This document shows positions 42,768 through 51,414 of a stretch of DNA of 53,105 nt, piece by piece (within the stretch, counting starts at the first letter, position 1; the number at the start of each line of letters is the position of its first letter). Made by a program: the position numbers and the translations under genes. The notes under the pieces are model-generated. The model ran no database searches. It worked only from the letters and a program-made list of their open reading frames with translations, and was not told the origin of the DNA. Source of the DNA: an uncultured Bacteroidia bacterium (GTDB taxonomy: Bacteria > Bacteroidota > Bacteroidia > Bacteroidales > Prolixibacteraceae); the NCBI GenBank assembly GCA_903927965.1, contig CAIYPA010000327.1, positions 1-53,105 of the forward strand, read 5' to 3'.

Positions 42768-45593
42768 TTAAAGAGTTACTGGTTTCCCGTTTTTACCTAA
42801 CAAAATTGGGTCTCCCAGTCCAAGTTCTTTCAGCTTGTCAAACTGGGTCGCTTTGTCGCCAACGATCAGGTAAATCATCTGATCGGGATGGATAAACTGC
42901 TGCGAAAGTTTTGCATGGTCCTCTGGGGTCATTTTTTGCACAATGGCTTCGCGCTGTTTGATGTAATCGAATGGAAGATTGTACAATACGATCGGCATCA
43001 ACATATCGTTCAACTGTGGCAAAGTTTCGAACCTTCCGGAATTGCTCTTTAACAACGTGCTCTTCACCTGGTCAAGATCTTCCTTTGCAATTCCTTCGGT
43101 GTATTTCTTCACCTCATCGCGGATGATCTGACTTGTTTCGAAAGTCGAATTCGACTGAACTGCAGTAGAAGCAGCAAACAGACCGGTACTGGAAGCACCG
43201 CTGAAACCTGAACGTGCACCATAAGTGAACGATTTCTTTTCACGTAAGATCATGTTCAAAATTCCGCTGAAGTCACCACCCAACTTGTAATTGACAACCA
43301 CTGCTTTGTAGAAATCGGGGTTCGTCTGGCTTGGGCCAGCATGTCCTGCTGTAACCTGTGACTGCTTGGCATTTGGAATGTCGATAAAATAGATACCAGG
43401 TTTAGCCGAAGCAACTGCTGCAACTTGAGGAATCTTTACTTCTTTGGCCTTCCAATTTTTTAAGCCATCGAACAATGCCACAGCTTTCTCTTGTGTGATA
43501 TCGCCCACAATGCTGATCTTTGCAACAGAAGGGGAGAAATATTGCTCGTAGTACTTCTTAAGGTCATCGATTGTGATGGTCCCAACCGATTTGATGGTTC
43601 CGGATGCATCGTTCGAAAGAATATTCTCCGAGCCGTAAACCAACTTGCCAAATACATTTTGCGCGATTGCGGCAGGAGAGGATTCCGTCCGTTTAAGTCC
43701 TTCGATCGTTTGGTTCTTGGCCAGATCAAACTCTTTTACGTCCCAGCGGGGTTCGTAGATCATCTCTTTTGCAAGTTCAAATGTTTCAGGTAGTTTACTA
43801 GCCAGGCAACTTCCGGTAATTGTAATAGACTCCTTGCCACCCATGATATTGATATTCGCGCCCAAATCCTGTTTGGCCTCGTCCATTTCGATAACGGTCT
43901 TATTTTTTGTTCCTTGGTTCATCAATTGTGCTGTCAATGCCCCAACTCCAACCTTATCAGGACTATCGAGCAACATCCCACCTTTCAGGATAATCGAGAA
44001 TTCGACCAATGGCAACTCACTTTGTTTGATCCCAAAAACAGGAATTCCGTTAACGGTCTTGGCGGACCATATTTTTGGAAGGGTAACGACTGGATCCGGA
44101 CCTTTAACAGGTTCGATGGTACGGTCAATCTTTGATGGAATCGGAACATAAGGTGCTGCGGCTGCAACATCTTTTTTCTTGGTTCCCTGTTGTGCAATCG
44201 ATTCTTCCTTCGGATCCCATAATTTTGAATTGGCGGCGGCCAACTCGGGCTTTCCTTTGGGAACAATGCTGGTTAACAGGTAATTCTGATTTTTGATGTA
44301 TTTGTTGTAAACCCGAAGGATATCATCTTTCGTAACACTCATCATGTCGTTGAAATCTGTCGAAATGTAATCGGGTGTTCCGTTAAATATATTGTAATCG
44401 CCCAAACGCATGGCTTTGTTCAAAATGCTTGAACTCTGCCTGTAAAAATTATATTCAATGCCTGCTTTCTGACGTTCCACATCCTTGTCGGTAAAACCAT
44501 CCTTTTCAAATTTTTGAAAAGCTTCTTTAACAGCATCTTCAACATCGCTCAGTTTAACACCAGGCAATGCTGTAACATTGATTCCAAATTCACCTGCAAG
44601 TTCAGAACTCCCCTGACGGGCTGATACATTGACAGCAAGCTTTTTCTCTTCAACGATCACTTTGTACAAGGGTGATTTATTGCCCCTTGCAAAGATACGG
44701 CCTAAAAAATCGAGAGGATAGGCGTCTTTTGAATTGTCTTCTGCTGAAGGGAATTCCATTGTAAGTCTGGCTGTAGTTGCAAGGTTGTCTTCACAATATG
44801 ACCTGATGGTTTCGCTCAATTTGATTGGCATTGGAGGCATCTTTTTAACTTCGGGACCTGCTTTGATTTCAGCAAAATATTTGTCGATCCACTTCTTTGT
44901 CTGGGCAACATCGATATCACCAGCTACAATTAAAGTTGCATTGTTGGGTGAATAGTATTTTGCATTGAAATCCAATGCATCCTGAAGTGATGCTGCGGCA
45001 AGGTCTTCCAATTCGCCGATAACCGTATGTCCGTAAGGATGGGTTGGTGGGTACATCAACTTGGTTGACATGTATTGGCTTTGTGAGTAAGGCCTGTTGT
45101 CTCCCTGACGTTTTTCGTTCGAGACCACATTTTGCTGGGTCTCAAAAGTTGTCTGGTTTACTTTGCTTGTGAGGAATCCCATCCTGTCGGACTCCATCCA
45201 CAATGCCATTTCAACCGCATTTTTTGGGATGACTTCAAAATAATTTGTCCTGTCCTGACTTGTGGAGCCATTCACATTGCTAGCGCCGGCAGTCTGCAAT
45301 TTTTTGAACCACTGTCCTTGTGGAATATCTTGTGATTCGTTGAACCTCAAGTGTTCAAAAAGATGGGCAAATCCGGTTTTACCCTGAACTTCCCTTGCTG
45401 AACCAACATGGCACACAACATAAACTACCGCAATGGGGTCCGACCTGTCGATATGCAGGATCACATTCATCCCATTGGACAACACATACTTCTCATAAGG
45501 AATCTTAAACTCCTTTTTCTTATCCGCACCCAAAAGTGCCAGATTAATGCAAAGTGCAAGAACCGTAAACAGGAACAAAGCTTTGTTTTTCAT
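42768..45593 (-). CDS. M16 family zinc metallopeptidase, two-domain, periplasmic
   Basis: 941 residues with a signal peptide. The inverted zinc motif is H77-L-F-E80-H81 (GFAHLFEHLRFNES), with the third ligand expected about 75 residues later. The C-terminal half (from about residue 505) is a second, inactive M16 domain (SELPLVEFSIILKGGMLLDSPDKVG), as is normal for the pitrilysin/processing-peptidase fold, where two halves form a clam shell. Substrates are usually short unfolded peptides. It is monocistronic, with a strong terminator. No link to glycan use is evident. Confidence 0.95.
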   Translation of the reverse strand: MKNKALFLFTVLALCINLALLGADKKKEFKIPYEKYVLSNGMNVILHIDRSDPIAVVYVVCHVGSAREVQGKTGFAHLFEHLRFNESQDIPQGQWFKKLQTAGASNVNGSTSQDRTNYFEVIPKNAVEMALWMESDRMGFLTSKVNQTTFETQQNVVSNEKRQGDNRPYSQSQYMSTKLMYPPTHPYGHTVIGELEDLAAASLQDALDFNAKYYSPNNATLIVAGDIDVAQTKKWIDKYFAEIKAGPEVKKMPPMPIKLSETIRSYCEDNLATTARLTMEFPSAEDNSKDAYPLDFLGRIFARGNKSPLYKVIVEEKKLAVNVSARQGSSELAGEFGINVTALPGVKLSDVEDAVKEAFQKFEKDGFTDKDVERQKAGIEYNFYRQSSSILNKAMRLGDYNIFNGTPDYISTDFNDMMSVTKDDILRVYNKYIKNQNYLLTSIVPKGKPELAAANSKLWDPKEESIAQQGTKKKDVAAAAPYVPIPSKIDRTIEPVKGPDPVVTLPKIWSAKTVNGIPVFGIKQSELPLVEFSIILKGGMLLDSPDKVGVGALTAQLMNQGTKNKTVIEMDEAKQDLGANINIMGGKESITITGSCLASKLPETFELAKEMIYEPRWDVKEFDLAKNQTIEGLKRTESSPAAIAQNVFGKLVYGSENILSNDASGTIKSVGTITIDDLKKYYEQYFSPSVAKISIVGDITQEKAVALFDGLKNWKAKEVKIPQVAAVASAKPGIYFIDIPNAKQSQVTAGHAGPSQTNPDFYKAVVVNYKLGGDFSGILNMILREKKSFTYGARSGFSGASSTGLFAASTAVQSNSTFETSQIIRDEVKKYTEGIAKEDLDQVKSTLLKSNSGRFETLPQLNDMLMPIVLYNLPFDYIKQREAIVQKMTPEDHAKLSQQFIHPDQMIYLIVGDKATQFDKLKELGLGDPILLGKNGKPVTL

Positions 45594-45685
45594 CGTTTTT
45601 GTAAGGATTTATAAAAATTGCGTAAAGCTAAAATTTTTATTTAAAAATAATAATGAATTTAGTTGGTTTTCAAAATTGAGATTGG

Positions 45686-46537
45686 TCAGGATTTTATGAA
45701 AGTATTATTTCTCAACTCCCTGAAAGCCAAATCTATTTCCTCATTTGTGTTCATGACTATTGGGCCATACCAGGCGATGGATTCCCTGATTGGTTTTCCT
45801 GCAATCATGATAAACCGGGCTTTTGATCCTGCCGTTTGAATACTTACCTGATCACCTTTGCCAAACAACGCACCTTCGCCAGTGCGCAAGGTCTCTTTGC
45901 TTTTTTCATCAAAAACCGCAGTCCCTTCGTAAAGGTAGGCGAACACAGTATGGGTAGGGTCACAAGGAATAACAAGTTCAGAATTTTGCAGCATTTCCAC
46001 ATCGAAATATTCAGGCTCGGCAATAATGTCTTCCACCGGACCTTTTATTCCCTGAAATGTCCCGGCCAAAACTTTCACCCTGGTCTTGTTCTCAAGTTCA
46101 ACTATAGGAATCCTGCTTGCTGGAATGTCCTGATAACGGGGAGCGGTCATTTTTGAGGCTGCCGGCAAGTTCACCCACAACTGGAATCCATGCATTTTTC
46201 CTTGTTCATATTTGGGCATCTCCTCATGAATGATCCCGCTACCGGCCGTCATCCATTGGATATCTCCCGCACCAATCACACCCCGGTTGCCCATGCTGTC
46301 GCTGTGTTCTACCCTTCCCTCCAGCATATAGGTAACCGTCTCAATGCCACGGTGGGGATGTGACGGAAAGCCAGCCATAAAATCCTTTGGATTGTCGGAA
46401 CCGAAATAATCCAGCATCAGGAACGGATCCAGCAATTCGGTCGTATGGTGTCCCAAAATCCTTGTCAGTTTCACCCCTGCTCCATCCGAGGTCTGTTGTC
46501 CAACAATGATGCGTTCGATTTGCCTGTTTGTTTTCAT
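45686..46537 (-). CDS. pirin family protein
   Basis: 283 residues, bicupin fold, cytoplasmic. The iron ligands known in human pirin are present at matching positions: His60 and His62 (PSHPHRG), His104 and Glu106 (GIIHEEMP), within FPSHPHRGIETVTYMLEGRVEHSDS. Some bacterial pirins have quercetinase activity; others are thought to be redox regulators. The role here is undetermined. It is transcribed away from the decayed restriction genes at 46727. Confidence 0.93.
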   Translation of the reverse strand: MKTNRQIERIIVGQQTSDGAGVKLTRILGHHTTELLDPFLMLDYFGSDNPKDFMAGFPSHPHRGIETVTYMLEGRVEHSDSMGNRGVIGAGDIQWMTAGSGIIHEEMPKYEQGKMHGFQLWVNLPAASKMTAPRYQDIPASRIPIVELENKTRVKVLAGTFQGIKGPVEDIIAEPEYFDVEMLQNSELVIPCDPTHTVFAYLYEGTAVFDEKSKETLRTGEGALFGKGDQVSIQTAGSKARFIMIAGKPIRESIAWYGPIVMNTNEEIDLAFRELRNNTFIKS

Positions 46538-46726
46538 GATATTTATAATTTTCGCAATTACAATTTTTTGAGCTAATCAACCCTTAATAACACGACATAA
46601 AAGTATCAATTAAATTTATCCAATTTGAACAAGGATAATTTTCCAGTTTTTTAATCCGATGGAATGAAGAATTCACCGGTAATTGTTAAGTTTGGAAATT
46701 GAAAAACTTCATTTAGGATTCAATTG

Positions 46727-47698
46727 ATGAACGACAATAAATTAACAATCTCTCAACTTGAACAATACCTGGCAAAAGCGGCTTGGATACTCAAGGGGCC
46801 GGTCGATGCCTCCGACTTTAAGGTTTAAATCTTCCCGCTCCTTTTCTTTAAAAGGATTTCCGATGTTTATGACGATGAATACAAACTAGCCCTCGATGAG
46901 TCGGATGGGGATCAGGATTATGCGCTTTTGCCTGAATTTCATCGGTTTGAAGTACCGGTAGGGTGCCATTGGAATGAAGTGAGGGAAGTGACGACCAATG
47001 TCGGACTTGCCATCGAAAAAGCATTGCGTGGAATTGAACAGGCCAATCTGCAGTTTTTGTACGGCATTTTTGGTGATGCGCAATGGAGCAACAAGAACAA
47101 GTTGTCAGACAGGTTATTGACCGATATGATTGAGCATTTTTCGCAATATTCGTTATCCAACTCATTGGTCGATGTCGATATTCTGGGGCAGGCTTATGAA
47201 TACCTGATCAAACACTTTGCCGACCTGACCAACAAAAAGGCAGGTGAATTTTACACGCCACGATCTGTTGTTCATTTGTTGGGTTTGATGCTCGAACCGC
47301 ATGAAGGGGAGAATGATGTTTTATTCGTTCGATCTTCTGTTAAACAAAGTGGCGTTGGTCAAACAACTCTACTACTCGAAGACTTTAAAGAAACTGTTTA
47401 TTCATGTTTTATTATTCGTTTCCGAACCAAAACTGATGAACTAACTCATCTTTTAAAAAAGTATTGTTTTTATGAAAAAAGGTTTAGAGCCAGCATATGC
47501 AGAAGAAGTACCACAAGTGCAAATACTAATATTAATCAGGAGTCATTAAATAGAATATTATTAACCGTTCCTCCAAAAAATGAACAAGAAGAAATTGTAC
47601 GCAGACTTTCGGAGATCGAAGCGATTTCGATTATAATTAATTCAAAAATTGCCATTTCCAAGGCTTTGCTTAAGAGTTTAATTAATCAGATATTTTAG
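46727..47698 (+). pseudogene. type I restriction remnant: hsdM 5' part fused to hsdS 3' part
   Basis: The start reads MNDNKLTISQLEQYLAKAAW, typical of HsdM. At codon 34 an in-frame TAA (46826-46828) stands where the family has a continuing FKV-x-IFPLLFFKRISDVYD. The frame then stays open through HsdM helical-domain sequence to GEFYTPRSVVHLLGLMLEPHEGE. Just before the SAM-binding region it jumps to HsdS-like target-recognition sequence (DVLFVRSSVKQSGVGQTTLLLEDF) and the HsdS ending VPPKNEQEEIVRRLSEIEAI. So an internal deletion has joined the two genes near 47315 and removed the catalytic half of HsdM. No hsdR is in the window. Confidence 0.9.
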
Positions 47699-47701
47699 GA
47701 T

Positions 47702-48334
47702 ATGGGATATCGTATATTTTATTCATATCAGTCAGATATAAAAAAGGAATTAAACAAATCTTTCATTAAAGATGCAATCGAAAATGCAGTCTCGCAAATT
47801 ACTGACTATGAAATTGAACCATTAGTTGAAGGATTTTATGGTGTTTCTGGTAATCCTCCATTACTTGAAACAATGTTGAAACAATCACTTAATTCAGATA
47901 TCTTTATAGGTGATTTAACTTTTACGATGTCAAAAGTTTGGCATAACCCTATCGGAATAACTGAAGATGATAAATCGATTTTGGTTGAAATCCCGAAAGG
48001 AGATTTGAAGCCATCTCCAAACCCAAATGTTTTAATTGAAACAGGATATTCATGGGCTATTAAAAAATATGAGCGTACAATTCTCATAATGAATGAAGCT
48101 TTTGGAAAGCCATCAGAATTACCTGTAGACATGAGAAATCTTCGTCGGCCAATAACCTACAATCTATCAGAGGAAAGGTATTCTAATGCAACCAAAAACA
48201 AGAGTAAGCATTCGGTAAAGTCCGTCTTGTTTTTTCGAAAAATCGGGATTTTTTTCAAAGTTTCTCCTAAATGTTCGGAGAACTTTGAAAGACTTATTGG
48301 ACAGATTTATTGCAATCTTAGTTTTGTGGTTTAA
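47702..48334 (+). CDS. TIR-like domain protein, truncated by IS66
   Basis: The native part is 167 codons (to 48203). The remaining 43 codons are read from IS66 sequence. It opens with YRIFYSYQSDIKKELNKSFIKDAIENA and continues with EPLVEGFYGVSGNPPLLETML, SDIFIGDLTF, and NPNVLIETGYSWAIKKYERTILIMNEAFGKP. This is a TIR-like fold in which the Glu in N-x-L-I-E113 corresponds to the catalytic Glu of TIR NADases. I recall such proteins beside restriction systems, and an effector role in phage defence is likely but inferred. It starts three bases after the hsdS-like end. Loss of the C-terminal part probably inactivates it. Confidence 0.7.
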   Translation: MGYRIFYSYQSDIKKELNKSFIKDAIENAVSQITDYEIEPLVEGFYGVSGNPPLLETMLKQSLNSDIFIGDLTFTMSKVWHNPIGITEDDKSILVEIPKGDLKPSPNPNVLIETGYSWAIKKYERTILIMNEAFGKPSELPVDMRNLRRPITYNLSEERYSNATKNKSKHSVKSVLFFRKIGIFFKVSPKCSENFERLIGQIYCNLSFVV

Positions 48335-49931
48335 AATTGTGTGGGAGCAGTTCTGCCAGATCCTTGCTGTAGTCGTTGTCGTAATTATGGACATTGTTCA
48401 GAAAGAAGACAAGCCATTCGCGGAAGTTTACACCGCTTGCTTTGCAACACCCCAGCATGGAATACATAATGGCTGCATTTTCGGCTGCTTCGTGATTTCC
48501 ACAGAACAACCAGTTCTTCCGACCCAGTGCGATTGGCCTTACAGCATTTTCCGCGAGGTTGTTGTCCATCTTCAACCGGCCATCCAGATGGTACCTGGTC
48601 AACTTGTGGTAAATCCCATAAGTGTACCTGATGGCTTGACCGATACGCCCCTTGGGCAGAACTTTGGGATATTCGTTTGCCATCCATTTTTCAAAGGCGA
48701 CCATGATGGGATAAGACAGTCGGGTACGTAAGTCGGCACGCTCTTCAAAGGAGAGGTTTTCCAGGTCGGCGCGCCTTTCCACGTCATAGAGCAGGCCTAT
48801 CTGCTCCAGGGCATACGTTGCCTTGGATTTGTCCTCCTTCAAAGCCTCCTCAAACCGTCGCCTACTATGCGCCCAGCAGCCAATGGGGAGAACGCCCTTC
48901 TTATTTTCGTACATATCATATACGGCATAACCGTCGGTCTGGATCACCCCCTGATAATCCTTAAATAATTGCAGTGCGACTTTTTGTGCCCGGGAACCAT
49001 GGTCGTAATGGAAGAAGACCAGGTCCCTCATCACTGCCCGGACCATCCAGATGTACCCTTTTATGGTCTTGTGCTTTTCATCGTTTATGATCGGGATCGT
49101 GGTCTCGTCGCTTTGGATATAATCGGAACCCAGGACAATCTCCTTAAGCCTAAAATAAGTCGGCCTCATCAGGTCGGCAACGCCCTGGAACCACCCGTTG
49201 ATAGTGGCCGGTGAGATGGTAATGCCCTGTTGCTGGAACATTTGGATCTGGCGGTAAAAGGGAAGATGGTTCACGTATTTGTCGATGGTGATATCGGCCA
49301 AAAGGGTTGCCCCGGCATAGCTTTTGGCGATCGGCAGCAATGGCATCGGGGCGGTCACGATTTGCTTCTCCACGTCCAGGCCCTTGTCCTTTAACACATA
49401 TTTGTGGCGGATGATCTTGCGGACAAACCATCTGGCAGGGTCGCGTTCCAATACTTCGGTTACCTCAGGTTCCAGCTCTGTCCACTTGTCCAGTCCGGGA
49501 AAATCGGGATAAATGTGGCATTCTTCCCTTGGGAGGCTTTCCGGCAGGGGCTTGCGCACGGGGTGGGTTTTTTCCTTTACGGGGACACGGATTGTCTTGT
49601 ACTGCTCTATCTCCTCTTTGGCACTGGTGGCAAGTTCTTTTTCCTCCGGGAGAAGGTCAAGCCCTTCAAAATCGAGGCGCCTTTGCTGCGGATCTTCATT
49701 GATGTGCCGTTCACTGGATTTGCCCCAGATCCTGCGCTGGAGCATCTCGACCTGCTGTTTCAGCCTCGCGATTGTCGCGTCTTTTTGGCCGATCTGTTGC
49801 TCGTAGGAGGCCCTTTCAGACTCGAAGTTTTCATAGCCGGCAAGCTGGCTTTTCAGCTTGGATGTTTCCCTGAAAAGCCCGTCCCGGTCCTGTAAGATTT
49901 GTTGCAAAAAAGCCTCTTCCGCAGTTGTCAT
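48318..49931 (-). CDS. tnpC: IS66 transposase (TnpC)
   Basis: 537 residues. It has an N-terminal coiled coil (about 5-65), then a short GKSSER segment and a zinc/HTH region. The DDE catalytic core has Asp in SDETTIPI, Asp in IQTDGYAVYD and Glu in DNNLAENAVRPIALGRKNWLF. The C-terminal IS66 domain (AENAAIMYSMLGCCKASGVNFREWL) is complete. It lies inside the IS66 inverted repeats and is oriented like the two accessory genes. Confidence 0.97.
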   Translation of the reverse strand: MTTAEEAFLQQILQDRDGLFRETSKLKSQLAGYENFESERASYEQQIGQKDATIARLKQQVEMLQRRIWGKSSERHINEDPQQRRLDFEGLDLLPEEKELATSAKEEIEQYKTIRVPVKEKTHPVRKPLPESLPREECHIYPDFPGLDKWTELEPEVTEVLERDPARWFVRKIIRHKYVLKDKGLDVEKQIVTAPMPLLPIAKSYAGATLLADITIDKYVNHLPFYRQIQMFQQQGITISPATINGWFQGVADLMRPTYFRLKEIVLGSDYIQSDETTIPIINDEKHKTIKGYIWMVRAVMRDLVFFHYDHGSRAQKVALQLFKDYQGVIQTDGYAVYDMYENKKGVLPIGCWAHSRRRFEEALKEDKSKATYALEQIGLLYDVERRADLENLSFEERADLRTRLSYPIMVAFEKWMANEYPKVLPKGRIGQAIRYTYGIYHKLTRYHLDGRLKMDNNLAENAVRPIALGRKNWLFCGNHEAAENAAIMYSMLGCCKASGVNFREWLVFFLNNVHNYDNDYSKDLAELLPHNFKPQN

Positions 49932-49994
49932 TTCCCCTTGTCTTTAATGGCTTAAAGATAGTAAATATCAATTAATCAGCCAAATAAAAACAGG

Positions 49995-50360
49995 TTATTT
50001 CCAATTATTTTTAAGCTTTTTTCTTCTTTTTTTGTCCCCTTTATCATTGCTGGAGACACCTTGCACCATCATCATCAGGTCCTGCCAACTGGACCGGAAG
50101 GTCTTGGTGGCCTGGTCAAAAACAGGCAGTTTGAAACAGCCAGACTCAAGCTTCATGTGGTAGATCACAAGGCCGCCACATTCCATGTGAAGGATTTTCA
50201 TGCTGGTGCAAGGGCGGTTGACAAATATGTACACGTCCCCGTCCTGGATGTTGCCGCCCATCAGGTCGGTCACCATTCCGCTGAGGGTATAAAAACTCCG
50301 GCGCATGTCCGTTGGATAAGAATACAGATAATACTGCATCGACGATGTGAGGCTGAACAT
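49995..50360 (-). CDS. tnpB: IS66 accessory protein TnpB (Orf2)
   Basis: 121 residues, the normal size. Signature blocks: YLYSYPTDMRRSFYTLSGMV, DGDVYIFVNRPCTSMKILHME and GGLVIYHMKLESGCFKLP. It is needed with TnpA and TnpC for IS66 transposition; its biochemical role is not settled. It starts one base after the tnpA stop, so the two are coupled. Confidence 0.95.
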   Translation of the reverse strand: MFSLTSSMQYYLYSYPTDMRRSFYTLSGMVTDLMGGNIQDGDVYIFVNRPCTSMKILHMECGGLVIYHMKLESGCFKLPVFDQATKTFRSSWQDLMMMVQGVSSNDKGDKKRRKKLKNNWK

Positions 50361-50361
50361 C

Positions 50362-50727
50362 CTATTGGTGCGCTATTACCAACAATGGGCGCAACATCTC
50401 CGGGTCGGCCAAACCGTCCAGTTTTAAACAGACACCGTTGGGGTAGGTTATCTCACAGGAAATCGTGTTGTTTGTTGTTGCCGAATCCGGATGGGCCTTC
50501 GGCCTGTTATGCACAGTTGCCGGGATCCGTGATGTCCGGTCTTTTTGTCCGTTGTCAAAAACCACCGGCACAAATCCCCGTTTGGGCGGCAACTGTCCCT
50601 TCAGCTTGTTTTGCCAATAATAGAACATAGACTCCTTCAATTGCTGGTTGGCGCAATAATCACGTACGGATAGGCCGGATTCCAGATAACCGTCATAAAT
50701 GGACCGAAACTGTTGAACGTTTAACAT
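50362..50727 (-). CDS. tnpA: IS66 accessory protein TnpA (Orf1)
   Basis: 121 residues. The N-terminus is a helix-turn-helix typical of IS66 Orf1 (FRSIYDGYLESGLSVRDYCANQQLKESMFYYWQNKL). The second half is variable. It begins 80 bases inside the right inverted repeat and is the first gene of the element. Confidence 0.88.
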   Translation of the reverse strand: MLNVQQFRSIYDGYLESGLSVRDYCANQQLKESMFYYWQNKLKGQLPPKRGFVPVVFDNGQKDRTSRIPATVHNRPKAHPDSATTNNTISCEITYPNGVCLKLDGLADPEMLRPLLVIAHQ

Positions 50728-50807
50728 CGTTTGGCATTTTTAAAAATGAAGGCCAAACTTAAAAAACCCAAAAACAATCTAAAATACGGGGTTTACCGAA
50801 TGCTTAC

Positions 50808-50877
50808 GATTGTTTTGTATTGCATTATACAGGCACTATTGCCCAATGCCTGGGCCAGATAACTTTTTCCGGAGTCT
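50808..50877 (-). pseudogene. istB (IS21 helper ATPase) fragment
   Basis: Directly beyond the IS66 end, the minus strand encodes PDSGKSYLAQALGNSACIMQ followed by YKT. This matches the Walker A region of IstB (G-x-G-K-S-x-L-A-x-A-L-G-x-x-A-C). Only about 25 codons remain, cut on one side by IS66 and on the other by the TolC remnant. Confidence 0.65.
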
Positions 50878-50879
50878 GG

Positions 50880-51316
50880 AATGACCTGCAACAGCGTCCG
50901 GGCAATCAGGGTGTCGGTTTGACCAGAAGTATCCCATTGATTGACTGGGGCGAAAACATGGCGAGGGTACACTCTGCCGAAGCAACGTTGAACCAAAACT
51001 TGATTCAGTTATCGGGCTATAAAATCAGTATTGAGGGCGATGTCAGGAAAACGGTCAACAGGTTACAGAGCAACCTAAGGCGGCTCCAGTTGCTCGAAAA
51101 AACGGTTGTCATTGCTGAGAAAAGTTTCGAGATTTCGCGCCAGCGTTATTCAAACGGGGATATCGATAGTCAGGCGATGGCACTTGAACGCGAACGTCTC
51201 AATACCGCTTATTTACCCGGTTGGATGCGTTTATCAACTATAAACTCTTTTTGGCCGATATTATGCGCAAAACCTTTTACGATTTCGAGAGGGATGTATC
51301 GCTATTGGCAATGTAG
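50880..51316 (+). pseudogene. 3' end of a TolC-family outer-membrane efflux gene, frameshifted
   Basis: The sequence reads as the last third of a TolC-like protein: VGLTRSIPLIDWGENMARVH, EATLNQNLIQLSGYKISIEGDVRKTVNRLQ, and FEISRQRYSNGDIDSQAMALERERLN. Around 51213-51221 the frame shifts; the true ending LDAFINYKLFLADIMRKTFYDFERD continues in another frame to the TAG at 51314. The 5' part is missing, replaced by the istB scrap and IS66. No efflux partner genes are in the window. Confidence 0.85.
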
Positions 51317-51414
51317 GTCATTTAATGGAATTGACTGGATCCATTATCATATGTAGTGCAACCACTTCATGCTGGGTCTTGCAGACCACATGAAGTCCTA
51401 TTTATTAACGCTAG

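Larger units (their letters stand above)
48204..50807 (-). mobile_element. IS66 family insertion sequence, apparently complete
   Basis: The ends are inverted repeats: GTAAGCATTCGGTAAAGTCC at the left (from 48204) and, on the opposite strand, GTAAGCATTCGGTAAACCCC from 50807, 16 bases identical before divergence. GTAAGC ends are typical of IS66. Three genes (tnpA, tnpB, tnpC) read leftward without visible damage. The flanking 8 bases are AAACAAGA on the left and GATTGTTT on the right. They do not match, so the usual 8-bp target duplication is absent. Confidence 0.92.

Noticed and set aside
48285-48731. Plus-strand frame of 148 codons reading through IS66
   Set aside because: Antisense to the conserved C-terminus of the transposase; a shadow frame.
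50820-51356. Intact 178-residue efflux protein
   Set aside because: The start is a TTG inside an istB scrap and the last 50 residues come from a wrong frame; the true TolC ending is in another frame, so it is a pseudogene.
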